From the NCBI GenBank assembly GCA_002839855.1, contig PGYV01000004.1, positions 77,983-141,982 on the forward strand: a DNA stretch of 64,000 nt. The letters are read 5' to 3'. Source of the DNA: Candidatus Goldiibacteriota bacterium HGW-Goldbacteria-1. GTDB taxonomy: Bacteria; Oederibacteriota; PGYV01. Below are positions 19,041-27,543 of the stretch, in pieces (position 1 is the first letter of the stretch; each line of letters starts with the position of its first letter). The position numbers and the translations under genes were made by a program. The notes under the pieces were generated by a model. That model was not told the origin of the DNA and did not search any database. It worked only from the letters and a program-made list of their open reading frames with translations.

Positions 19041-20324
19041 TTATTTGGCTCCCGAAATTTCAAACATTTTGTCCAGAACTTTGTCTTCTGTCAGTTTTGC
19101 CCTTAAAGAGTCCCAGTTGTCCTGAGCCTTTGCCTGCTTTACCATCGTGTCCGGATCCTGCTTAATGTCAGCCGCAATTTTTCTGATTTCCGCTTCCACA
19201 TCCGCGTCGCTTACTTCAATCTTTTCTTTTTCCGCAATCTTCTGCAGTATGTACATCACCCTTATATTTTCTTCAGCCTGCTTTTTATTGCGGCTTCTGA
19301 AATCTTCTTTTGTAATTCCCATCTTTTCCATGGAAATTCCCTGCTGTTTCATGGAATTCTCGTAGCGGGATACTATGTTGTCAAGTTCCTGTTCTACAAG
19401 CCCTTCGGGTACGTCAAACTTGTTCTGCTCCGCAAGTTTCTTTAAAACTTCTCCGGTATTGTGCTGGCGCACGTCAGACTGCGCGCGCTTTTCAAGTTCG
19501 GTTTTTAACGCGGCCTTTAATTCATCCGCCGTCTGCATTCCCGCCATGTTTTTTGCAAATTCATCATTGAATTCAGGGAGTTCAAGGACCTTTATGGCAT
19601 TTACTTTTACTTTAAACGCGGCGCTTTTGCCTGCGTATCTTTTGTTAAAATAATCAGCCGGGAAAACAAAAGAGATGTCTTTTTCTTCTCCAAGCTTCAT
19701 GCCCTTAATTCCGTCTTCAAGTTCTTTTAAAAATCCGCCCGCGCCAATCTGGATAAGATGTGATTCCGTGGTAAGCGAAGCATCCGCTTTATTATCAACA
19801 AATGCTGACATTGAAACATCTGCAAAATCGCCCTCTTCCACTTTATCTTTTTCCACCTGTTTTAATGTGCCGCGGTACTGCCTTATGCGCTTAATTTCTT
19901 TTTCAACATCTTCTTCTTTTACTCCGTTAAATTTCTTAACATCAATTTTTACCTTACCGTAATCAGCAAGGTCAAATTCCGGATTAACTTCCACGATAAC
20001 CTTAAATTCAACTTCATCTTTTGCGGGCGTTGTATATTTCACATCGGAAAGCGCCGGGTATGTAACAATGTGAAGGTTAAGTTCTTTCATCACATTCTGA
20101 TACGCTGAAGGAACCACTTCTTTAATTACTTCTTCATGTATTTTATCCATGTAGCGTGATTTTATCATTTCTTCCGGCGCTTTACCCTTGCGGAAACCTT
20201 CCACTACGGCGTTCTGCTTAAAACTGTTAAACACTTTACCGTATGTCTCTTTTACTGTGTCTTTATCCACATTAACTTCAACCACTTTCCTGCACTTGCC
20301 CTCATCTTTAACCTTCCAATTCAT
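19041..20324 (-). CDS. tig: trigger factor
   Basis: Ribosome-associated chaperone and FKBP-type prolyl isomerase, 427 aa. The ribosome-docking signature [12 protein letters not shown] is in the N-terminal domain, the FKBP domain covers about 155-240 ([16 protein letters not shown]...[17 protein letters not shown]), and the C-terminal helical domain is complete. The chosen start, [11 protein letters not shown] at 20324, has AAGGAGG 9-10 nt upstream; an in-frame upstream start would skip this site. First gene of tig-clpP-clpX-lon. A 20-bp palindrome (20347-20366) lies just upstream of the Shine-Dalgarno. Confidence 0.97.
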   Translation of the reverse strand: MNWKVKDEGKCRKVVEVNVDKDTVKETYGKVFNSFKQNAVVEGFRKGKAPEEMIKSRYMDKIHEEVIKEVVPSAYQNVMKELNLHIVTYPALSDVKYTTPAKDEVEFKVIVEVNPEFDLADYGKVKIDVKKFNGVKEEDVEKEIKRIRQYRGTLKQVEKDKVEEGDFADVSMSAFVDNKADASLTTESHLIQIGAGGFLKELEDGIKGMKLGEEKDISFVFPADYFNKRYAGKSAAFKVKVNAIKVLELPEFNDEFAKNMAGMQTADELKAALKTELEKRAQSDVRQHNTGEVLKKLAEQNKFDVPEGLVEQELDNIVSRYENSMKQQGISMEKMGITKEDFRSRNKKQAEENIRVMYILQKIAEKEKIEVSDADVEAEIRKIAADIKQDPDTMVKQAKAQDNWDSLRAKLTEDKVLDKMFEISGAK

Positions 20325-20346
20325 TACGTATTTCCTCCTTGTATTT

Positions 20347-20366
20347 GAAACAATTAAAATTGTTTC
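20347..20366. promoter_or_regulatory. operator-like palindrome upstream of tig
   Basis: GAAACAATT and AATTGTTTC are perfect arms separated by two A residues, 23 bp before the tig start. It is not a CIRCE heat-shock element. An operator for the chaperone/protease operon or a leader hairpin are both possible. Confidence 0.4.
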
Positions 20367-20379
20367 TGGTATCAAAAAT

Positions 20380-20425
20380 AAATATTTGTTAATCGCGGAA
20401 CATTAACCGCGATTAACAAATATTT
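20380..20425. repeat. long perfect inverted repeat
   Basis: Arms of 19 bp (20380-20398 and 20407-20425) are perfect inverse copies around an 8-nt loop. The outer arm part AAATATTTGTT and inner CGCGG resemble pieces of the 70-bp tandem units that follow. Confidence 0.85.
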
Positions 20426-20448
20426 ACGCAAAGCTCAACGTCCAATAT

Positions 20449-20658
20449 AAAGATGCATGCGCTTCGCTCTGTACAAATATTTATTCTTTGCGGAGAATGT
20501 TCCGCAAAAAAATACTGCAAAGATGCACGCGCTTCGCTCTGTACAAATATTTATTTTTTGCGGAGAATGTTCCGCAAAAAAATACTGCAAGGATGCACGC
20601 GCTTCGCTCTGTACAAATATTTATTTTTTGCGGAGAATGTTCCGCAAAAAATAAATAT
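20449..20658. repeat. 70-bp tandem repeat, three copies, next to tRNA-Leu
   Basis: Three nearly identical 70-bp units begin at about 20449, 20519 and 20589 (the motif GCTTCGCTCTG recurs at 20461, 20531 and 20601). Each carries the hairpin TTTTTTGCGGA/TCCGCAAAAAA around 6 nt and the tract GTACAAATATTTATT. The last unit abuts the 3' end of the tRNA gene. On the minus strand the hairpins could terminate the tRNA transcript. Open frames through the repeats are artefacts. Confidence 0.9.
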
Positions 20659-20659
20659 T

Positions 20660-20741
20660 TGGTGCGAGGAGAGGGACTTGAACCCACACCCAATGGACCA
20701 GATCCTAAGTCTGGCGCGTCTGCCAATTCCGCCATCCTCGC
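20660..20741 (-). tRNA. tRNA-Leu (anticodon TAG)
   Basis: Acceptor GCGAGGA pairs with TCCTCGC, the anticodon stem-loop is CCAGA-CTTAGGA-TCTGG (anticodon TAG), the T-arm contains GGTTCAAGTCC, and CCA is encoded. The variable arm is longer than in class I tRNAs, as expected for Leu. Confidence 0.95.
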
Positions 20742-20772
20742 ACTTATTGGCAATAAACTATAATTTAAAAAA

Positions 20773-21909
20773 CTACCGTAACCTTAATTTTACTATATTT
20801 TTACCTGAATTCCAAACGCTAATATTGCCGTTTTCCGCCTTTTTTCCTTCAAGAAATACAGCCAATCCGGCACCGGAATTCCTGCATTTTACGGTGTAAA
20901 CAGCCTTCTTGCCGTAAAATACCTTATCTTCAGCCGATATCACGCCGGGTGCGCTTAAAATTAACTCTTTTACCGCCTGTACTTTGTCCGGTTCGCCAAA
21001 ATCCCCTTCAATTATTACCCTTTTTCCCTCTGCCATTGTTTTTGCAGCAAAGTCCCTGGACGCCGATATAATTTCATTTACAGCCGTTATATACGCTTTT
21101 ACCATCATTTTTTCATTTAAAGGGAATTTGATATTGCCCTCTTTTACGTCCACTATTTTCAAAATATTACCGTCAGCGTCTTTCACCGTGCCGGTAATTG
21201 CCATATAATTGGCATCTTCACTTACGTTCAGGGAAACCGCCATTTCTTCATCATCTGCCGCCTGTTCAACAGAGTATTCCGCGGAAAGCCCCGCTTTAAT
21301 TACTTCCGCGGCTTTCGCGGGCAGCACGCCCTGGCCGGAAATTGTAAGCGTAAAAGCCACCCTGTCCTGCGTGAAATTTATTACATCAAAAAAATCCGGT
21401 TGTTGTGTATCAGGCACTTCCGGCGTTTCCAGTTTTAAATTCGCCATCTGTTTCTGCCTGCCGTAAAAAATACCTGCGCCATAAAACAATTTACCGTCAT
21501 TATTATCGGCATCAGTAAGCAGCACTGCTTCGCCGGTTTCATATACAAGGTCTCCCGCGTTTATTTCAAGCCGCGCCCCCGGCGCGTAACCGGTGTTAAA
21601 ATAACACTTTCCCTTTTTTACCGCCATCGCCGTGTATTTCTGTTTTTTGGAATAATTAGCTTTTCTGAAAAGCACCGAACTGCCCGCGGCGCACCTTACG
21701 CACCCTCCGTCTTTTAAGTACATTCCAAATACGGATGTGTCAGATGAAACCGTATCGCCTATGCCCGCGTAATATGACGTGGAAGTATTTGTCATTACCT
21801 CTTCCTTGCCGATATAAACTCCCGGCCCGTATGGTATCACCAGCGCTTCATTTACGGCAAATGCAAAAGCCGGCAGCAATAACATAAACACAATAATTAT
21901 TTTTTTCAT
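20773..21909 (-). CDS. secreted FecR-like domain protein of unknown function
   Basis: 378 aa from the ATG at 21909, which has GGAGG 6 nt upstream. A signal peptide (MKKIIIVFMLLLPAFAFA) leads into a region (about 30-150) with the pattern of FecR/iron-dicitrate-type domains: GDTVSSDTSVFGMYLKDGG, then AVKKGKCYFNTG and INAGDLVYETGEAVLLTD. The remainder, with repeated beta-rich segments and Asp-rich stretches, I do not recognise. It is 24 bp downstream of a CHASE2-adenylate cyclase gene. FecR-CHASE2-cyclase neighbourhoods are known in other bacteria, so a periplasmic signalling role is inferred. Confidence 0.75.
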   Translation of the reverse strand: MKKIIIVFMLLLPAFAFAVNEALVIPYGPGVYIGKEEVMTNTSTSYYAGIGDTVSSDTSVFGMYLKDGGCVRCAAGSSVLFRKANYSKKQKYTAMAVKKGKCYFNTGYAPGARLEINAGDLVYETGEAVLLTDADNNDGKLFYGAGIFYGRQKQMANLKLETPEVPDTQQPDFFDVINFTQDRVAFTLTISGQGVLPAKAAEVIKAGLSAEYSVEQAADDEEMAVSLNVSEDANYMAITGTVKDADGNILKIVDVKEGNIKFPLNEKMMVKAYITAVNEIISASRDFAAKTMAEGKRVIIEGDFGEPDKVQAVKELILSAPGVISAEDKVFYGKKAVYTVKCRNSGAGLAVFLEGKKAENGNISVWNSGKNIVKLRLR

Positions 21910-21933
21910 TATTTCCTCCTGCACTGCGGTTAT

Positions 21934-23781
21934 TTACAGAACTTCAAGGACTTCGTAGACTGTTAAGTGGTCTTCCTTCCCTTTTATCTTTATATCCGTG
22001 TACATTTTAGATTTTATCCTGTCACGCACAAGCGCGTTTGTATTTTCGCTTATTAAAAAAGAAGTTGAAAGTTCCTTATTTAAACTTTCAAGCCTTGACG
22101 CCAGATTTACCGTATCGCCGATTACCGTATATTCCATCCTTCTCATTGAACCCATATTTCCGGCAACCACTTTGCCGCTGTTCACGCCCACGCCTATTTT
22201 CAGCGTCTTTTTGCCTTCCTGCGCCCACTTTTCATTTAATTCATCAAGTTTTTTCTGCATCTGCCAGCCTGTCCTTACCGCCCTTATAGCGTGGTCCTTA
22301 TCATAAAGCGGAGAACCAAAAACCGCCATAACAGCATCGCCTATAAATTTATCCAGCGTGCCGCCGTTTTCAAACACAATGTCCGTCATCGCGGTTAAAT
22401 ATTCATTAAGGACGCCAAGCACCTCTTCGGGCTGCATTTTTTCTGACATCGCCGTAAAACCGCGGATGTCGGAAAAAAGCACGGACACTTCTTTTACTTC
22501 TCCGCCCAGCTTTATTTCCTGCTTTTTTAATATCTCATCCACAAGCGTTTTGGAAACATACCTGGAAAAAATATTTTTTATCTTGCGGTTCTCTTTTTCT
22601 TCCACCGCCACCTTGTACACGCTTATGCTGGAATAGCACAGCACCATGGTAAAAAGCGGGTTTACAAGGTCTATAATATAATTATGCGCGTCAAACAGGT
22701 ACCTTGAAAGAAATATGAATGCGATAACCTCTGCAAACACCACGATAAGCCCGCGCAGTGTCTTTATCCTGAAAATCATGAAACTTGTAAAAAGCCCTAT
22801 GGCAAATAACAAAGCAAGGCTGCTGAAACGCCCGATTCTTTTCATCATGGAATTGTTGTAAAGCGTATTGATTACATTGGCGTGAATTTCCACCCCGGGC
22901 ATTGTGTATCCCGATTCAGAAAAAGGCGTTGAAAAAACATCGTGCAGAATATCCGCAGTGGAACCCACCAGCACTATCTTGTCCTTAAACATATTCTTTT
23001 TGATATTTTTCCCGTAATATACCTGATAAAAAGGCACGGTTGTAAAAGTGCCGGCCGGGCCGGCGTAATTTATTATTATCTGGTTTGTGGAATTAATGTC
23101 GCCCCACTTGACTTTATTTTCTTCTTTTATTATTTCCAGATTGTTCCTGCGCAGCCCTTTATAAAGCCCAAACGATTCCATTGACAAAGACAGGTATTTT
23201 TCGCCGGTCTCACTTTCAATTTTTACAAGCTGGCTGTGCCTTATGCTGGAATCCCTGTCAAACGGGTGATGCACAATTCCGGAAGCGTAAGCCCCGTCTT
23301 TCAGCGCGGGAATAGGATATACTTTCGTGGTCTTATCGCCGACTTTTGTCTCTTCATATAATATCGCCATTCCCAATACTACATTACCCGCTTTATCAAC
23401 CGCTTTGGCAAACTCCGCATCTTCTTTTGGGTTTCTTGCAGTGGGCTCTGAATACACCACGTCGAACGCGATGACTTTAGCGCCCCATGATTTTAAGTTG
23501 GAGATTAACTGCGCGTAAAAATTCCTTGGCCATATCCATCGCTCCGGCATTTCAGAAAATGAAGAATCGTCTATCGCCACAATAACCACCGGCGCAGTGG
23601 GCTGTACAATGCCCCTTTCCTTAAACCGCCAGTCAATTGACTTATTTTCAAGGCCCTCAAAAAAACCTGTCCGTGTAATAAAAATGGATAATATAGTAGC
23701 CAAAAGGCCTATAAATATTATCGCCCGCCTGTGAAAAGTCTGCTTTTTTTCCTTTTTTACAGCTTTCGCTTCTTTTTTCAT
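21934..23781 (-). CDS. CHASE2-domain class III adenylate/guanylate cyclase
   Basis: 615 aa inner-membrane sensor cyclase. One N-terminal helix (about 20-38), an extracytoplasmic CHASE2 domain (about 45-310, including VVIVAIDDSSF and AKVIAFDVVYSEP), then about three helices (about 315-400), and a cytoplasmic class III cyclase domain (about 430-600). The metal aspartates are in LFSDIRGFTAMSE and DKFIGDAVMAVFG, and the C-terminal ENMG-type segment is GNMGSMRRMEYTVIGDTVNLASR. Substrate (ATP or GTP) is not certain. No strong Shine-Dalgarno precedes the ATG, and a promoter just upstream predicts a near-leaderless mRNA. Downstream lies the FecR-like gene. Confidence 0.93.
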   Translation of the reverse strand: MKKEAKAVKKEKKQTFHRRAIIFIGLLATILSIFITRTGFFEGLENKSIDWRFKERGIVQPTAPVVIVAIDDSSFSEMPERWIWPRNFYAQLISNLKSWGAKVIAFDVVYSEPTARNPKEDAEFAKAVDKAGNVVLGMAILYEETKVGDKTTKVYPIPALKDGAYASGIVHHPFDRDSSIRHSQLVKIESETGEKYLSLSMESFGLYKGLRRNNLEIIKEENKVKWGDINSTNQIIINYAGPAGTFTTVPFYQVYYGKNIKKNMFKDKIVLVGSTADILHDVFSTPFSESGYTMPGVEIHANVINTLYNNSMMKRIGRFSSLALLFAIGLFTSFMIFRIKTLRGLIVVFAEVIAFIFLSRYLFDAHNYIIDLVNPLFTMVLCYSSISVYKVAVEEKENRKIKNIFSRYVSKTLVDEILKKQEIKLGGEVKEVSVLFSDIRGFTAMSEKMQPEEVLGVLNEYLTAMTDIVFENGGTLDKFIGDAVMAVFGSPLYDKDHAIRAVRTGWQMQKKLDELNEKWAQEGKKTLKIGVGVNSGKVVAGNMGSMRRMEYTVIGDTVNLASRLESLNKELSTSFLISENTNALVRDRIKSKMYTDIKIKGKEDHLTVYEVLEVL

Positions 23782-23791
23782 AATTGTCCAT

Positions 23792-23820
23792 ATTATATAT
23801 GTATTTAAACCGTTTGTCTA
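23792..23820 (-). promoter_or_regulatory. promoter of the cyclase gene, predicts very short leader
   Basis: On the minus strand TAGACA (23815-23820) and TATAAT (23792-23797) are 17 bp apart; transcription should begin about 4 nt before the ATG at 23781. Confidence 0.6.
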
Positions 23821-23874
23821 TAAGGGGAAAAGCTTATTATTAGACGTACCTGGAAGGGTTTTGGATAAAAAAAA

Positions 23875-23950
23875 TGGTGGGCAATCGGGGATTCGAACCC
23901 CGGACCAACTGATTAAGAGTCAGCTGCTCTACCAACTGAGCTAATTGCCC
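23875..23950 (-). tRNA. tRNA-Lys (anticodon CTT)
   Basis: Acceptor GGGCAAT/ATTGCCC, D-arm TAGCTCAGTTGGTAGAGC, anticodon loop CTCTTAA (CTT), T-arm GGGGTTCGAATCCCC, encoded CCA; 76 nt. Confidence 0.96.
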
Positions 23951-24275
23951 GCCTTTTCATTGAAAAGCAGGGTTAATACTACAATAATTTGTTTTCATTG
24001 TAAACCCTATAATACTTCAAGCGGGCGTTGGATACCCCGCCTGAATATAACTGATAAGTTTTTAATTATATCCTCTTACAAATCCCGTCCAAATCAACTG
24101 TCCAATCTTGCTACATAAAGTACGATAATTCCGTCCAAAAATCAACCTAAAAAAAGCGTGTTTTGGACAAAACACAAATATATAGAGAAACTACCAAATT
24201 ACTCCTTTTCTATCTCTTCATTCATTCTTTCCCCTATTTTAGCGTTACTGCCACAAAAAAACAATTTACATATTA
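23951..24275. other. 325-bp intergenic stretch without a gene
   Basis: AT-rich. I see no coding or RNA gene, only small palindromes: GCGGG/CCCGC near 24020-24040, GTGTTTTG/CAAAACAC around 2 nt (24158-24175), and the overlapping inverse pair GTCCAAAA/TTTTGGAC (24133-24140/24161-24168). Confidence 0.6.
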
Positions 24276-24608
24276 CTATTCCAAACCCCAGTCTTTAAAT
24301 GACACTTCGGTATATCCATCCAAAGCATGAATGAGAATTACTATTTCTTTATTTGTGTCATCTTTACATTTATAGCTTACGAGCCAAATTTTCGCATCAT
24401 TATCATACTGTGCTTTTATTAAACTGTAATTCTTACACGCACCTTTAAAAACATTCCCTTTTACATCTTCAAGTTTTTTTTGCGCTATTTTAATCGCGGA
24501 AGTTTCAGTAGTTATTCGAGCGCATCCAGATATAAAAAAAACAAATAAACACATTAATATTATTTTTTGCAATAAGGATGTGGATGATAGTGTTTTATTC
24601 AATTTCAC
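24276..24608 (-). CDS. small putative lipoprotein
   Basis: 110 aa. An N-terminal hydrophobic segment ends in a lipobox-like FFISGC (Cys about residue 28), suggesting membrane anchoring after signal peptidase II cleavage. The mature part contains KACK- and YKCK-type cysteines and an Ala/Lys-rich helix (IKIAQKKLEDVKG), but no family I recognise. The start would be GTG with GGAG very close to it, so the exact start is unsure. It is isolated between tRNA genes in an AT-rich stretch, which lowers confidence that it is conserved. Confidence 0.6.
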   Translation of the reverse strand: MKLNKTLSSTSLLQKIILMCLFVFFISGCARITTETSAIKIAQKKLEDVKGNVFKGACKNYSLIKAQYDNDAKIWLVSYKCKDDTNKEIVILIHALDGYTEVSFKDWGLE

Positions 24609-24639
24609 AACTCCATTATTCTTGGGGTGGGTGACGAGA

Positions 24640-24822
24640 TTAGCTTCACTTCCGCTAAACGCTCTTCTGACATTCAGTCAGCGTTCGACTCGCTTTCTAA
24701 TCTAGGAGCGCCTTCTATACTTTATCGAACATTCGAGCATTCGACCGCAATCGGGCTTATGATATTCGAATGTTCGAATATCGGATGCTCGATTGCTCGC
24801 AAAATTTTGCGATGCAAAATTT
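24640..24822. repeat. cluster of overlapping palindromes downstream of tRNA-His
   Basis: GATATTCGAA-TG-TTCGAATATC (24761-24782) is a perfect inverted repeat lying within the wider inverted pair CGAGCAT (24734-24740)/ATGCTCG (24785-24791). GCAAAATTTTGC (24799-24810) is repeated as GCAAAATTTTG reaching the CCA end of tRNA-His. Further left AACGCT/AGCGTT and GATTAG/CTAATC pairs occur. On the minus strand this follows the tRNA and may serve partly as terminator. Confidence 0.65.
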
Positions 24823-24900
24823 TGGGGTAAGTGACGGGATTCGAACCCGCGACCTCCAGGGCCACATCCTGGCGTTCTAACCAACTGAACTACACCTACC
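24823..24900 (-). tRNA. tRNA-His (anticodon GTG)
   Basis: The extra G at position -1 opposite C73 is encoded (GGTAGGTG ... CACTTACC), the anticodon loop is ATGTGGC (GTG), the T-arm is GCGGGTTCGAATCCCGT, and CCA is encoded. Confidence 0.96.
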
Positions 24901-24984
24901 ACCTATAAAACAACAAAAAACAATTAAAACAAAGTATATTGTTTATACCAAAATATACCGTTCATTTCAAGCCTTTTAATTCTG

Positions 24985-25329
24985 TTACTTTATCTTCTCC
25001 CTTATTTTATCCCCTAACGCGTACCAGCGCTGGGTTGTATTCTCCAGAAAAAAGTAATGCCCCACATACGGAACCAGCAGTACAAGAAGCAAAAATATTG
25101 CCGCAAACAGCCATACATCAGGTTTAAATGACGCGGCTGCCACACATACAAAAAGGGCTATGCCGAAAGCAAGCGTCACCATAAGATGAATTAATCTTTC
25201 GCGCTGTATCTGCGCGGTTTTTTCCGCGTGCAGTTCAAGCAGCTGCTGCCAGTTATATTTATCATCTTCTTTTAACAGCGCCTCTTTTACCGCGACTTCA
25301 TGCGCTTTAAAATATTTTGAAATATCCAT
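24985..25329 (-). CDS. small membrane protein with two transmembrane helices
   Basis: 114 aa from the ATG at 25329 (a TTG two codons earlier is better spaced from the GGAG and is an alternative). An N-terminal soluble helical part (about 1-45) is followed by two hydrophobic helices (about 48-68 and 72-95) and a short basic tail. No family recognised; short integral proteins of this shape are often annotated as uncharacterised. It is divergent from the DEAD-box helicase gene, with only about 60 bp between starts. Confidence 0.75.
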   Translation of the reverse strand: MDISKYFKAHEVAVKEALLKEDDKYNWQQLLELHAEKTAQIQRERLIHLMVTLAFGIALFVCVAAASFKPDVWLFAAIFLLLVLLVPYVGHYFFLENTTQRWYALGDKIREKIK

Positions 25330-25355
25330 ATGCAATACTCTCCTTATTAATATAA

Positions 25356-25385
25356 TTGGTAATCCTTACCTATTAATGATACAAT
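25356..25385 (+). promoter_or_regulatory. promoter of the DEAD-box helicase, predicts leaderless mRNA
   Basis: TTGGTA (25356-25361) and TACAAT (25380-25385), spacer 18 bp. The expected start of transcription falls at or within a base or two of the ATG at 25392, and no Shine-Dalgarno is present. Confidence 0.6.
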
Positions 25386-25391
25386 ATAAAC

Positions 25392-26603
25392 ATGATAAAT
25401 GAAAATGAAGGTTTTACAGGACTAGGCATTGCGCCCGGCATTCTTGACATTCTGGCAAAGTTAAAGTTTACGGTACCCACGCCTATACAGCAAAAAGGTA
25501 TTCCAATAGGCGTTGAAGGCAAGGACATAATAGGAATTGCCCAGACAGGCACCGGAAAAACGCTTGCTTTTGGCATCCCTATGGTTCAAAGGCTTGCCCA
25601 GGCAGAAGGCCGCGGGCTTATAGTTGTCCCCACAAGGGAACTTGCCATTCAGGTCAACGAGACCATGATTAAACTTACACCCCCTTTCAAAATGAAAACT
25701 GCAGTCTTAATCGGCGGGCAGTCTATGTACCACCAGATACAAAGCTTAAAAGCGGGCCCGCGTATTATCATAGCCACGCCCGGAAGGCTGCTTGACCACA
25801 TGCAGCAGAAACAGATTAAACTTAATGACGTCCGCATACTTGTGCTGGACGAAGCCGACCGCATGCTTGATATGGGATTCATGCCCCAGATAAACAGGAT
25901 TCTTAAAGAAGTACCCAAAGAAAGGCAGACCATGCTTTTCTCCGCCACTATGCCTACGGATATTGTTAAAATAGCTTCCACCAACATGAAACTGCCAGTA
26001 CGCACGGAGCTTGCCCCGCAGGGCACCACGGCTGAACTTGTATCACAGGAAATCTTTGTGGTGCGCGCCGAACTTAAACTTACAATCCTTAATGAAATAT
26101 TGAAACAGTACACCGGTTCTGTCCTTCTTTTCACCCGCACAAAAAGGGGCGCTACAAAAGTCGCCCGCGGATTAAAGAATGCCGGCGTCGGCGCCGCGGA
26201 AATACATTCAGACCGTTCCATGGGGCAGCGTAAAGACGCCCTTGACGGTTTTAAATCGGGCCGTTACCGCGTCCTTGTAGCAACTGACATTGCCGCGCGC
26301 GGAATTGACGTAACCGGAATTGAACTGGTTATTAACTATGACCTGCCGGACGACCCAAGCAATTACGTTCACCGCATAGGCCGTACAGGAAGGGCCGGAC
26401 GTAAGGGCCATGCCATATCGCTTGCCACGCCTGACCAGGGCAGCGATGTAAGAGGGATTGAAAAAATTATACGCTCTGTAATCCCGCTTTCCACTCATCC
26501 CACGGTTAATACGGAAAAATTCAGCGCGTCATCTTCAGCTTCAAACCTGGTTTTTTCCAGCAGCCGTATGAAAAACAGGGGCAAAAAGTCCAAGTACAGA
26601 TAG
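25392..26603 (+). CDS. DEAD-box ATP-dependent RNA helicase (RhlE-like)
   Basis: 403 aa. All core motifs are present: Q motif region VPTPIQQKGIP, motif I AQTGTGKT, Ia PTRELAIQ, Ib TPGRLLDH, II DEAD (VLDEADRMLDMGF), III SATMP, IV LLFTRTKRGA, V ATDIAARGID and VI HRIGRTGRAGR. The C-terminal extension is short and Ser-rich with a basic end (RMKNRGKKSKYR), as in RhlE-type proteins acting in RNA degradation and ribosome assembly. The mRNA appears leaderless. The gene converges on the GAF gene, with 3 bp between stops. Confidence 0.95.
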   Translation: MINENEGFTGLGIAPGILDILAKLKFTVPTPIQQKGIPIGVEGKDIIGIAQTGTGKTLAFGIPMVQRLAQAEGRGLIVVPTRELAIQVNETMIKLTPPFKMKTAVLIGGQSMYHQIQSLKAGPRIIIATPGRLLDHMQQKQIKLNDVRILVLDEADRMLDMGFMPQINRILKEVPKERQTMLFSATMPTDIVKIASTNMKLPVRTELAPQGTTAELVSQEIFVVRAELKLTILNEILKQYTGSVLLFTRTKRGATKVARGLKNAGVGAAEIHSDRSMGQRKDALDGFKSGRYRVLVATDIAARGIDVTGIELVINYDLPDDPSNYVHRIGRTGRAGRKGHAISLATPDQGSDVRGIEKIIRSVIPLSTHPTVNTEKFSASSSASNLVFSSSRMKNRGKKSKYR

Positions 26604-26606
26604 TTT

Positions 26607-27140
26607 TTATCTTCCGGTCAAATCATCCAGCAGGCAGGCAAGATTTTTTTCAATTTCAATCCGGTATTCCCCAATAATCCTTTTTAATTCAGAAGAAAAA
26701 TAAACAGGTTTTTTTTCAAGCACGCATACTGTCCCAAAAAATTCCCCGTCAGGCCATTTAATCGGCAGCCCGTAATACGATATCATGCTGTATTTCATTC
26801 CAGGATTCAATTTCCACTGCGGATGCCTGCCCGCGTCAATCACGCTTAACTCTTTGTTTCTGGCAAGGACAGTTTCGCAGTACAGCCCGGAACCAAGAGG
26901 CGCTTTGCCTTTTAATTCAAACGGATTATTTTTATTTGTATTTTTCGCGAATATCTCTATATCTTTATGGCCCACCTTTGTTATAAGCGCCGTGGAAACT
27001 TTAAGCCTTGCCGCGGCATCATTAAGCATCAATGTCCATTCTTCTTCAAGTATTCCAGGTATTTTTGGTTTGTCGGGCGATGTGACTGCTATCCTTACTT
27101 TCTGGTCAGTTTCAAGCATAGTCACATTCGCATATGGCAT
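26607..27140 (-). CDS. GAF-domain protein
   Basis: 177 aa, almost entirely one GAF domain: LNDAAARLKVSTALITKV, then PLGSGLYCETVLARNKELSVIDA and YYGLPIKWPDGEFFGTVCVLE. GAF domains bind small ligands or mediate dimerisation; no output domain is fused, so it may be a stand-alone sensor or partner for an unlinked kinase or cyclase. The start ATG has a weak AAGGAT upstream. No obvious operon partners. Confidence 0.85.
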   Translation of the reverse strand: MPYANVTMLETDQKVRIAVTSPDKPKIPGILEEEWTLMLNDAAARLKVSTALITKVGHKDIEIFAKNTNKNNPFELKGKAPLGSGLYCETVLARNKELSVIDAGRHPQWKLNPGMKYSMISYYGLPIKWPDGEFFGTVCVLEKKPVYFSSELKRIIGEYRIEIEKNLACLLDDLTGR

Positions 27141-27247
27141 GATTATATCCTTATTTTTTTAATATTTTTATCCCTTATGTATACAAGTATATCCGCCATA
27201 TTACGAAAAGCAAGGGACAGGAGAAATTTAATTAGTGACTTTAAGGT

Positions 27248-27323
27248 TGGTGCGCCCGGTTGGAATCGAACCAACGCACATGGCTTCGGAGGCCAATGCT
27301 CTAATCCACTGAGCTACGGGCGC
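27248..27323 (-). tRNA. tRNA-Arg (anticodon CCG)
   Basis: Acceptor GCGCCCG/CGGGCGC, D-arm TAGCTCAGTGGATTAGAGC, anticodon loop CTCCGAA (CCG), T-arm GTTGGTTCGATTCCAAC, CCA encoded. Confidence 0.96.
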
Positions 27324-27543
27324 AAATATTACTGCTGCATGGAAGAGAGTCTTCCATAGCCTTCTATAACTGAGCTGAAATATTATTTTCAAAGTATAAC
27401 ACAAACACTCTATCACACGCTATATTTAAGAACAAAATTAATATAGGTTGACGGTTAACCGCTATTTTGTTATATTTTTCATCACGGTTTAAACAGTAAT
27501 AATTATGAAAATATCAGGCACTTCCTACCTGGTATAATAATTA

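Noticed and set aside
20453-20899. 148-codon plus-strand frame through the 70-bp repeats
   Set aside because: A periodic peptide made by the tandem repeat; it also runs through the tRNA-Leu gene.
21934-23781. Cyclase as part of a nucleotide-signalling phage-defence system
   Set aside because: It is a membrane CHASE2 class III cyclase with a FecR-like neighbour, without the effector or CD-NTase genes typical of CBASS/Pycsar.
24627-24830. 67-codon frame over the palindrome cluster
   Set aside because: Consists of palindromic repeat and tRNA-His 3' end.
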